NCBI RefSeq assembly: GCF_001905005.1
Contig: NZ_LWKZ01000023.1
Coordinates: 186,001 to 250,000 of the forward strand
Direction: 5' to 3'
Source: Streptomyces sp. CB02923
GTDB taxonomy: Bacteria; Actinomycetota; Actinomycetes; Streptomycetales; Streptomycetaceae
DNA: 64,000 nucleotides
Shown here one piece after another: positions 57,737 to 64,000 of the stretch. The position numbers were made by a program, and so were the translations under genes. Within the stretch, counting starts at the first letter, position 1. Each line of letters opens with the position of its first letter. The notes under the pieces are model-generated. The model was not told the DNA's origin. It worked only from the letters and a program-made list of their open reading frames with translations, and ran no database searches.

Positions 57737-58423
57737 TCACGTCGCCACGGCGGTCAGGAAGCCGTGCTCGACGAGCCACTTCACGTTCAGCCGCTGCCCC
57801 TGGCCCGGGTCCAGGAACACCGCGTCCAGCTTGATCTGCTGTCCGCCGCCGGGCTGCTCGAACCAGGGAGCGATGCTGCCCTGCCACACCCAGAACGGCT
57901 TCGCGACCTTGTACACGTGGTAGTCGCAAGGCGCCGCCGCGTCCCGCGTGTTCAGGTTCTGCGGGGGCAGGGACCGTTCGGCGTACGCGTCGCCCGCCGG
58001 TGCCAGGAACCCGCCGAACTCGGAGCCGAACCGGTCCAGCCGCTGGCCGGGGCGCAGCTTGGCGGGTTCCTTGTCCACCGTGCCGTTGACCTCGCCGAAG
58101 CCGTCGTTCGGCGGGTACTTCCAGCCGCCCGTGTCGGCCGGCCCTTCCCAGTACTTCTTCAGGAAGTCCGCCGTCGGCAGCTTCCCCGTCCGCTGGTAGC
58201 CCTTGAGCAGCGGGCCCACCGGGGCCTGCTGCTTGGGCGGCAGCCACTTCGGCCCGAGCCGGGCGTCACCGTGGAACTTCCCGGTGCAGGGCTCGTGCCG
58301 CGCGGTCGCGGCCGGTGCGGTGGCGGCCTTGTCGTCCGGCAGCGGCGCGGCGCTCGCGGACGGGGCCGCCGCCAGGCCGGCGGCGAGGCCGAGAGCGGCG
58401 AGTACGGTGCGTATGCGGTTCAC
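57737..58423 (-). CDS. Secreted TNT-domain protein (predicted NAD+ glycohydrolase toxin)
   Basis: 228 residues from a GTG at 58423 with AAGGGA upstream; this gives a signal peptide (MNRIRTVLAALGLAAGLAAA, cleavage near PSASA), which the longer frame would not. The C-terminal half shows the tuberculosis necrotizing toxin fold: GQRLDRFGSEFGGFLAPAGD, YAERSLPPQNL, YHVYKVAKPFWVWQG and APWFEQPGGGQQIKL, which holds the Gln loop near the active site. TNT hydrolyses NAD+ and NADP+ and kills target cells. The N-terminal half after the signal is a small unrecognised domain with one Cys. It may be used against competing microbes. Confidence 0.85.
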   Translation of the reverse strand: MNRIRTVLAALGLAAGLAAAPSASAAPLPDDKAATAPAATARHEPCTGKFHGDARLGPKWLPPKQQAPVGPLLKGYQRTGKLPTADFLKKYWEGPADTGGWKYPPNDGFGEVNGTVDKEPAKLRPGQRLDRFGSEFGGFLAPAGDAYAERSLPPQNLNTRDAAAPCDYHVYKVAKPFWVWQGSIAPWFEQPGGGQQIKLDAVFLDPGQGQRLNVKWLVEHGFLTAVAT

Positions 58424-58439
58424 GCGGGGGGTCCCTTCG

Positions 58440-58756
58440 CACTGATGATCCATCGGTACAGCGCAGCGCAGGGTAGACGTACCGTCACGGAAGACGCCAC
58501 GGGCACACCGCTTTCCGGCCACGGCGGGCCGGCTCTCGCATCCGGCGGCGCCGACGGCCCACCGCGGCGGGTCGGTGGGCGAGAGGAACCGGCCGCCGGT
58601 GACCGCGAGCAGCGCGTACGCGCCCGGCGGCGCGAGTACGCCGAACTGTCAGCGCAGCGGGTTCTTGGGCGCGGATGCCCGGTACGGGTGGAGGATGCAG
58701 CCCTCGAAGAGCACGGCGTCCGCCACCGCGCGGGCCCGGAACGAGAAATCACCCAC
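58440..58756 (-). pseudogene. Nonsense-interrupted hydrogenase-linked gene
   Basis: A GTG at 58756, overlapping the DUF5947 stop, opens VGDFSFRARAVADAVLFEGC, ILHPYRASAPKNPLR and then TGA at 58649-58651. Read through the stop the protein continues QFGVLAPPGAYALLAVTGGR. I know a family in actinomycete hydrogenase clusters with LYPYRASSxKNQxRWQFG, where Trp precedes QFG; here TGG has become TGA. Downstream the frame degenerates and lacks most of the family length. So this is a decayed last gene of the operon. Confidence 0.65.
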
Positions 58757-59411
58757 GGGCGTCGCCGCCCGCCGCCGGACCGCCGTGCGCACCGGCACCG
58801 TAACCCGCCGAACGGGCCCGCAGACCGGCGAAGAACGCGTCCAGCGCGTCCCGCACCAGCTCCCCGCCGTCGAAGCCCCGCCAGTGCAGCCGCATCCGCC
58901 CCACCAGGTCGAAACACGTGTCGATGGGCACGAGGTGGCACTCGACCCGCTCGCCGAGCCGGCGCAGCAGCAGGGCCTCCACGTCGTCGGCCAGGTCGGA
59001 CACGCCCGGGTTGACGGCCATCACCCGCTCCCAGGCGGCGTCCGGCAGCAGCGACTCGGTGGCGCCGCCGGGGCTCGGGTAGAACACCACGTAACGGCCC
59101 AGGCGGGAGTTGCGGAAGCAGAAGACCATGCCGACCGGAAGTTGCAGCGTCTCCCACTGCACCGGGCTGAGCGCGAAATCGCTTACGTGACGGTGGCGGT
59201 CGGGCACGCCGCGGTAGCGCCCCTGGGCCGCACCGCGATGGGCGAGCAGCAGCCGGCACGCCCGGCAGACGCACAGCAGGCCGCGGTCGTCGAGGTCCAC
59301 CACATGCCCGTGGTGGTCCGGGCCGAGGGCCGCGGAGCACAGTTCACAGCGCGGTCCGGGCGGTCGGCCGGAGGGTTCACGGAAACGGCGCAGGCCGTGC
59401 CCGGTGGTCAC
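58749..59411 (-). CDS. DUF5947-family protein (hydrogenase cluster)
   Basis: 220 residues from a GTG at 59411 with AGGA upstream. CELCSAALGPDHHGHVVDLDD, CVCRACRLLLAHRGAAQGRYRGVPDRH: two cysteine pairs that should bind metal, then WETLQLPVGMVFCFRNSRLG and YPSPGGATESLLPDAAW. This is the DUF5947 family, which I know from [NiFe]-hydrogenase loci of Streptomyces and Frankia. The role is unknown, presumably in hydrogenase assembly. It follows the SIS gene in the same operon and ends beside the decayed gene. Confidence 0.8.
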   Translation of the reverse strand: MTTGHGLRRFREPSGRPPGPRCELCSAALGPDHHGHVVDLDDRGLLCVCRACRLLLAHRGAAQGRYRGVPDRHRHVSDFALSPVQWETLQLPVGMVFCFRNSRLGRYVVFYPSPGGATESLLPDAAWERVMAVNPGVSDLADDVEALLLRRLGERVECHLVPIDTCFDLVGRMRLHWRGFDGGELVRDALDAFFAGLRARSAGYGAGAHGGPAAGGDARG

Positions 59412-59562
59412 GCCCGCGTCCTGCGGCAGCCGGGAGCGGGACGCTGCGGGGGCGGCCCCGAACCGATCCGGAGCAGCGGCTGGCGTTGGACCTGCGGCTC
59501 CCCGTCCCGTGCGGCGAGGGCCGGGGGAGGGGCGGTACGGCCGTCCGGGCCGTCGTCGGCCG

Positions 59563-60273
59563 TCACCGCACACCGCCCCGCTCCGCACGGATCATCCGCA
59601 GCGCCTGCTGGGTCAGCTCCCACAGCGCGTGGTACACGGTCGTCTGCGCCTCCTGGATGCGGTGCACCGAGGCGGAGGGGACGACGAACAGGTGGTTGAG
59701 CCCGCCGAGTCCGGTCAGCCGGCCGCCGTCATGGCCCGCGAGTGCCACCGTCACCATGCCGCGCCGGTCCGCCTCCTCCAGCGCCTGGACGACGTTGGCG
59801 CACCCGCCGCTGGTGGACAGGCCCACCGCGATGTCGCCGCGCCGCCCGAACGCGGCGAGCTGACGCGCGAAGACCACGTCGAAACCGATGTCGTTGGACA
59901 GTGCCGTGACCACCGCCGCATCGCTGGTCAGCGACAGCGCGGGCAGCGGCACGGCACCGGGCAGCACCCCGGCGGGCGGGTGCAGGAACGTGGTGGCCAG
60001 GCCCTGCGCGTCGGTCGAGCTGCCGCCGTTGCCGAAGGCAAACAGCCGGCCGCCGACCGCGAAACACTCCGCCATGCGCGCCGCGCAGTTGGCGATCAGC
60101 GGCGCGTACTGTGCCGCGACCCGCTGCCGGAGCGCGGTGATCTCGGCGACCTTGTCCCGGGTCGACCGGGACACCTCGCCGGCCAGGCCGTCACCGGGTG
60201 CCGGACCCGCCGGAGCCGTCGTCGTGTACAGGAAGGTGTACGGATCCCGTACACCTTCGGGTACGTCAGTCAT
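59563..60273 (-). CDS. SIS-domain protein (GmhA-like)
   Basis: 236 residues; the ATG at 60273 overlaps the end of the upstream fusion gene by 8 bp. LFAFGNGGSSTDAQGLATTF, ALSNDIGFDVVFARQL, GLSTSGGCANVVQALEEADR and the closing helix IQEAQTTVYHALWELTQQA are phosphoheptose-isomerase-like SIS features. It is probably the paralogue and partner of the SIS part of the upstream protein. Such SIS proteins recur in actinobacterial hydrogenase clusters with unknown ligand. Confidence 0.88.
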   Translation of the reverse strand: MTDVPEGVRDPYTFLYTTTAPAGPAPGDGLAGEVSRSTRDKVAEITALRQRVAAQYAPLIANCAARMAECFAVGGRLFAFGNGGSSTDAQGLATTFLHPPAGVLPGAVPLPALSLTSDAAVVTALSNDIGFDVVFARQLAAFGRRGDIAVGLSTSGGCANVVQALEEADRRGMVTVALAGHDGGRLTGLGGLNHLFVVPSASVHRIQEAQTTVYHALWELTQQALRMIRAERGGVR

Positions 60274-61114
60274 CGGCGTCTCCCCTCGAAGGCGGCTGCG
60301 CCAGCGCGATGGCCTCCCCGGCGTGCACGAGGACGGTGGTGCCGGGAGCGGCCTCGACGAGCGCCACACTGATCTCCACGTCGCGGCCGCCCGCGCCGCC
60401 GGTCTCCTCGCGGGCCAGCGCCAGACCGCCCGGCAGCAGCCGCCGCACCCGCATCGGCCGCGCCTCGTCCGAGCAGGTCGCACACGCGGCGTCGTGGGCC
60501 GGGTCCGCTTCGCGCCCTCCGCGCCACGGCCCGAGCTCGTCGAGGAAGACGTGCGTCAGCTCCCACACCAGGTGATACGCCGTCATGTGCACCTCCTTGG
60601 CGACCAGCGGCTCCGTACCGCCGAGGACCAGGACGTGGTCCGCGGGCGGCGCGTCCGCGCGCTCCCCGCCGCACAGGACGAGGGTGAGCAGCCCCGCCTC
60701 CCGGGCCTGGGCCAGCGCGCGGCGCACGTTGGGGCAGCGGCCGTCGGGCGAGACGCCCAGCGCGATGTCCCCGGCGCCGGCGAACGCCCGCAGCTGATGG
60801 GCGAAGACCTCGTCGAAGCCCTGCCGGGCGCCGACCCCGCTGAGCGTCGCCGAGTCGTTGCCGAGCGCCAGCGCGGGGAGCGCCCGCTTGCCCCGTACGA
60901 CGGGGTGCATGAACTCCACGGCGATATGACTGGCGTCGACACCGCACCCGCCGTTGCCGAACACGATCAGCTTGCCGCCGCGGGCGAACTGCCGGGCCAT
61001 GTCCCGGCAGGCCGCGGCCACCTTCCCGGCCGCTCCGGCGAGCTCGCGGGCGGCGGGGACGCGGCGCGCGAAGACCTCGCGTACCGCGCTCTCGCCGATG
61101 ACCGGTCCGCTCAT
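60266..61114 (-). CDS. SIS domain fused to a HypC/HupF-type hydrogenase chaperone
   Basis: 282 residues. Residues about 1-200: SIS domain (LIVFGNGGCGVDASHIAVEF, GVGARQGFDEVFAHQL, GVSPDGRCPNVRRALAQA, VHMTAYHLVWELTHVF). Residues about 212-282: CATCSDEARPMRVRRLLPGG, VEISVALVEAAPGTTVLVHAGEAIA, the actinomycete HypC/HybG/HupF pattern. HypC carries the Fe(CN)2CO precursor to the large subunit of [NiFe]-hydrogenase through its N-terminal Cys. In this fusion the Cys (CATC) is internal rather than N-terminal. The C-terminal end is a short charged tail. Confidence 0.85.
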   Translation of the reverse strand: MSGPVIGESAVREVFARRVPAARELAGAAGKVAAACRDMARQFARGGKLIVFGNGGCGVDASHIAVEFMHPVVRGKRALPALALGNDSATLSGVGARQGFDEVFAHQLRAFAGAGDIALGVSPDGRCPNVRRALAQAREAGLLTLVLCGGERADAPPADHVLVLGGTEPLVAKEVHMTAYHLVWELTHVFLDELGPWRGGREADPAHDAACATCSDEARPMRVRRLLPGGLALAREETGGAGGRDVEISVALVEAAPGTTVLVHAGEAIALAQPPSRGDADD

Positions 61115-61164
61115 CGGCACACCCCCGGCGGGCCGCCGGGCGGCAGGTTGACGGGCATCGTCGG

Positions 61165-63558
61165 TCAACTCCCCACGTGGAGGACGATGACGCAGGTGTC
61201 GTCCTCCGGATTGGTGTGCAGGACGGACAGCAGGGTCTGCAAGTGCTCTTCGGGGGTGCCCGGAGCCCCCTGGCGGGCGGCGGACAGCAGCAGGTCCTCG
61301 CGGTCGCCGGCCCGGTCGGCGCGGCGTTCGACCAGGCCGTCGGTGTAGAGGATCACGCGGTCGCCGGGCCCCAGGCAGAGCGTCTTGCAGGCGTAACCCG
61401 GTTCCAGGCTGGCGCCGAGCGTGGTCCCGTCGTCGTTGATCAGCTCGGTGGCCCGGCCGCCCTGTACCAGCACGGGCGGCGGGTGACCGGCGCGCGCCCA
61501 GGACAGCGTGCGCCGCCGCGGATCGAAGTGACCGACGACTGCGGTCGCCGTCAGCGACTCGTCGTGGCCGTGGAAGGCGACGAGGTTGAGGCAGTCGAGG
61601 ATGCGGGCCGAGTCGGCGCCGGTGTACGCGATCCCGAGCAGCGCGTTGCGCAACTGCGCCATGCCTGCGGCGGCCTGGAGTCCGTGCCCGAGCACGTCGC
61701 CGATGGCGATCAGCACCCGGCCGTCGGGCAGCGGTGTGGCCTCGAACCAGTCGCCGCCCACGCGGGCGCAGTTCTCGGCGGGCTGGTAGCGGATGGCCGC
61801 CCGCAGGCCCGGCAGGTCGGTGTGCACCCGTGGCAGCAGGGCCAGTTGCAGCTCCTCCGCCATCCGCAGCTGCCGATGCTCGGCCTCCCGCCGGGACTCC
61901 GCCAGCGCCGCCTCCACCCGCCGGACGCGGGAGACGTCCTGGACGACACCGCGCAGCGCCACGGGATTGCCGAGACTGTCGCGCAGCAGTTCGGCGTTGA
62001 CGCTCACGTGGCGCGGTCCGCCGGCCGCGTGCGTACGGACCTCGAACCACACCGGACCGCGGTCGCGGGAGAGCGACTGCACGGCCCGGACGACGGTGGG
62101 CAGGTCCTCCTCGGTGACGTATCCGGACAGGGCGCCCAGGGGCAAGGGGGTGCCGGACGGGTCGAGCCCGAGGATGTCGTACATCCGCCGCGACCACGTG
62201 GCCGCGCCCGTGACCAGGTTCCACTCCGCCCAGCCGAGGTCGGCCAGCCGCTCGGCGTCGTCGACCCGGGCCGTCATCCGCGCCTGCTCGTCGTGGAACT
62301 GCCAGCTCACCAGCAGCCCGCCGCCCAGCCGCTGGGCGCGCACGCTCAGTACGGCCGGACGCAGCCCGCCGTGCAGCGGCTCCTCGTACGGGAACGGGCC
62401 CCGGTCCAGGGGCACACCGGTCTCCAGGACCGTCACATAGGCGTCGAAGATCCCCGAGAGGATCATGCCGGGGAAGGCGTCGAGCAGGCGGCTGCCGGTG
62501 ATCTGTTCGGGCGTACGGCCCAGGAGGCCGGTGGCGTGCGCGTTGCAGTGGTCGATGGTGAACTCGACCACCCGGCCGAGCGGGCCGCGTACGGGGAAGA
62601 GCAGCGCGGCCGGTACGGGAATGGCGTCGATGACCGCGCCCAGCCAGGCCGCCCGCACGTCGTCGTCCGGCAGCCCCAGCGCTGCCAGACCGCGCAGCCG
62701 CTGCCCGGCACAGTCGGTCAGCGCCTCCAGCCGGCCGCGGGCCGCCGCGGCCCGCGGCGGAGGCCCCGACCAGATGACGCTGACCACGCAGACCACGGCG
62801 CCGGGACCGGTGCCGGGCTCCCCGGCGCCGACGGGGCGGGGCGCGCCCGGCGCGTCGCTCCTGGCCGAGACCCAGGTCAGCACCCGGTTCCCCACCTCGT
62901 CGTCGAGCCACACCTGCTGGTCGGCCTCGGCCATGCGGGCCAGCGGGAGAACGCAGCGCAGCGGTACCTGCGACCAGTCGCTGACCGCCTGCGCGGCCGG
63001 ACCGGCGACTCCGCTCATGCGGAGCACACCTTCCATGTCCAGGACCGCGAGCAGGACCGCGGTGGCGCCCGTGGAACTGGCCCGCTCGTAGAGCCGCTGG
63101 GCCAGTTCCACCGGGCTGCGGGCGGTGGTCAGTTCCACGGCGCCGTCGCAGGGGGCGGTGCGGTGGGGGACCGTTCCGGCGGCGGCTGCCGAGCCGTTCC
63201 CGGAGGCGACGGACCTTTCCGGTGCGGGCAGCGAAAGACGGGCAACGGCCGCTGCCGGGACGCCCACTGAGGGAACGCGCGCTCCGGGAATGCCCGCTCC
63301 GGCGACGACCTGGGTGCGAAGTGACCCTTCGCGTAAGCCCGCGTCGCGGACCGCCTCTCCGGGCGGGGGCACCGTCCACGTTCCCAGCAGCCCGCTCGCA
63401 CAGGCGCGGGCCTGGGCCTCGTCGCACCCGAGATGCTTGACGAGGAGTTCCGCGACGCGGGCGGCATTCATCGCGGCCCCCGTCGTCGGCCCGGCCGCCT
63501 GCGGGGGACCGCTCTCCTCCGGCCGGGAACCGGCAATGCCGCTGTCGCACCGGACCAT
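61165..63558 (-). CDS. GAF/PAS-SpoIIE serine phosphatase (PP2C-type regulator)
   Basis: 797 residues from the ATG at 63558 with GAGGTG upstream; the frame opens earlier but without a good site. Order: a helical N-terminus (NAARVAELLVKHLGCDEAQA), a GAF-like region (about 130-290), PAS (about 300-430, FTIDHCNAHATGLLGRTPEQ), a second PAS (about 440-560, LADLGWAEWNLVTGAATWSR) and the SpoIIE phosphatase domain (about 580-797) with GGDWFEATPLPDGR, GDVLGHGLQAA, WARAGHPPP and YTDGLVERR metal-binding aspartates. It dephosphorylates anti-sigma-factor antagonists in partner-switch signalling. It ends 50 bp before the SIS-HypC gene. Confidence 0.9.
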   Translation of the reverse strand: MVRCDSGIAGSRPEESGPPQAAGPTTGAAMNAARVAELLVKHLGCDEAQARACASGLLGTWTVPPPGEAVRDAGLREGSLRTQVVAGAGIPGARVPSVGVPAAAVARLSLPAPERSVASGNGSAAAAGTVPHRTAPCDGAVELTTARSPVELAQRLYERASSTGATAVLLAVLDMEGVLRMSGVAGPAAQAVSDWSQVPLRCVLPLARMAEADQQVWLDDEVGNRVLTWVSARSDAPGAPRPVGAGEPGTGPGAVVCVVSVIWSGPPPRAAAARGRLEALTDCAGQRLRGLAALGLPDDDVRAAWLGAVIDAIPVPAALLFPVRGPLGRVVEFTIDHCNAHATGLLGRTPEQITGSRLLDAFPGMILSGIFDAYVTVLETGVPLDRGPFPYEEPLHGGLRPAVLSVRAQRLGGGLLVSWQFHDEQARMTARVDDAERLADLGWAEWNLVTGAATWSRRMYDILGLDPSGTPLPLGALSGYVTEEDLPTVVRAVQSLSRDRGPVWFEVRTHAAGGPRHVSVNAELLRDSLGNPVALRGVVQDVSRVRRVEAALAESRREAEHRQLRMAEELQLALLPRVHTDLPGLRAAIRYQPAENCARVGGDWFEATPLPDGRVLIAIGDVLGHGLQAAAGMAQLRNALLGIAYTGADSARILDCLNLVAFHGHDESLTATAVVGHFDPRRRTLSWARAGHPPPVLVQGGRATELINDDGTTLGASLEPGYACKTLCLGPGDRVILYTDGLVERRADRAGDREDLLLSAARQGAPGTPEEHLQTLLSVLHTNPEDDTCVIVLHVGS

Positions 63559-64000
63559 GGCACCTCGTCGCCTCTTCGAAGGCACCTGTGCCCACCCGCG
63601 GTTCTCCGGCGGGCGCACGGAAGACGTACACGCACGCGACCGGTCGGGGGAGCCTGCCTCATGACGGCAGATGTCTATCAGTGCCCACGCGATCACCGTG
63701 AGAAGTGGCCGGTAATGTCCAATGCCTTTGCCGTGCTGCTCCCACAGGCAAGAAGACGAGCGGTGGCTGACCGTTATAGGTCGGTGCGGTGGGGCGCGGG
63801 CAGGGGTGGTGTGCGCGGCGCCGCCTCCGGCAACATCACGCAATCTGTGTTAACAATGCTGGGTACTTCTGCTAACAATGCTCTCCACGCGCTCCAAGCT
63901 CTCCACCCTTGCCCCGCTTTCCCCGCTTTCCCCGCTCTCCACCGCCATCCGCACGATGACGCCCGACGCCCGCCGACGCCCGCCGACTCCCGAGGGACGC
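63559..64000. other. Right-edge intergenic region with direct repeats
   Basis: 442 bp upstream of the phosphatase gene. Contains two copies of TAACAATGCT (63851-63860, 63873-63882) exactly 22 bp apart, two helix turns, and a CCCCGCTTT/CCCCGCTCT repeat at 63915-63940. From ATG 63878 a frame stays open to the edge (MLSTRSKLSTLAPLSPLSPL), possibly the start of a rightward gene but repetitive and unsupported by a ribosome binding site. Confidence 0.5.
63851..63882 (+). promoter_or_regulatory. Paired direct repeats TAACAATGCT
   Basis: Two identical 10-mers with 22-bp centre spacing in a locally AT-rich stretch (TGTGTTAACAATGCT). The spacing places both on the same helix face, as for a transcription factor binding in tandem. 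Target could be the phosphatase gene (293 bp away) or a gene to the right of the window. Confidence 0.5.

Noticed and set aside
63878..64000. Possible start of a rightward gene at the window edge
   Set aside because: Leu/Ser/Pro repeats from CCCCGCTTT units, no ribosome binding site, no stop visible; reported only in the intergenic entry.

Overview
The window is chromosomal DNA from a Streptomyces or close actinomycete. It is very GC-rich with GC-ending codons, uses many GTG and some TTG starts, and carries typical Streptomyces families (SGAP-like M28 peptidase, SlpD/E-type tripeptidyl aminopeptidase, streptogrisin-like S1 protease, GH19 chitinase with a DasR-like site, STAND/TPR protein, SpoIIE-type phosphatase). 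All calls come from reading the sequence; no database search was run.

Layout. 1-3.6 kb: a gene running off the left edge, a ClpP protease plus a small partner gene behind a ClgR-like palindrome, an orphan Phd/YefM antitoxin, and a secreted M28 aminopeptidase. 4.0-8.75 kb: a complete urease operon ureABCFGD. 8.9-23.5 kb: a compact non-ribosomal peptide (NRPS) operon on the minus strand. In transcription order it encodes an MFS exporter, a free-standing degenerate C domain, C-A-T, acyl-CoA dehydrogenase, A-T, A-T, and a terminal C-(adenylation remnant)-T-SDR protein. A 9-bp-periodic array lies between the exporter and the first enzyme. 23.7-27.2 kb: GGCT-fold protein, secreted tripeptidyl aminopeptidase, SDR oxidoreductase.

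27.36-35.59 kb: an integrative element of about 8.2 kb inside a VOC (glyoxalase-fold) gene. The gene's 5' part lies at 35588-35929 and its last 15 codons at 27314-27359. Joining them across a TC dinucleotide restores a 129-residue VOC protein. The deduced attP is a perfect 9-bp inverted repeat around TC, as expected for the large serine integrase at the left end. The element also encodes a tRNA-like gene with a 9-nt anticodon loop, two HNH nucleases, a phage major capsid protein, an XRE/DUF5753 regulator with DUF6879 partner and repeated operator-like sites, a GntR regulator facing four in-phase 10-bp repeats, and several small proteins. Terminase, portal, tail and replication genes are absent.

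36-64 kb: an acyltransferase; a GT2-TagF-like fusion with a TTA (bldA-dependent) codon and strongly G-skewed codons, plus a GT4 partner; secreted small protein, streptogrisin-like protease, M48 membrane protease; an NmrA/NTF2-like pair divergent from a TetR regulator; M20 amidohydrolase and BenE transporter; a STAND NTPase-TPR protein; APH-like kinase; chitinase; a secreted TNT-domain (NAD+ glycohydrolase) toxin with a candidate immunity gene; and a decayed [NiFe]-hydrogenase accessory operon (SIS-HypC fusion, SIS, DUF5947, then a nonsense-interrupted gene) without structural hydrogenase genes here. The right edge holds a PAS/SpoIIE phosphatase and a pair of direct repeats.
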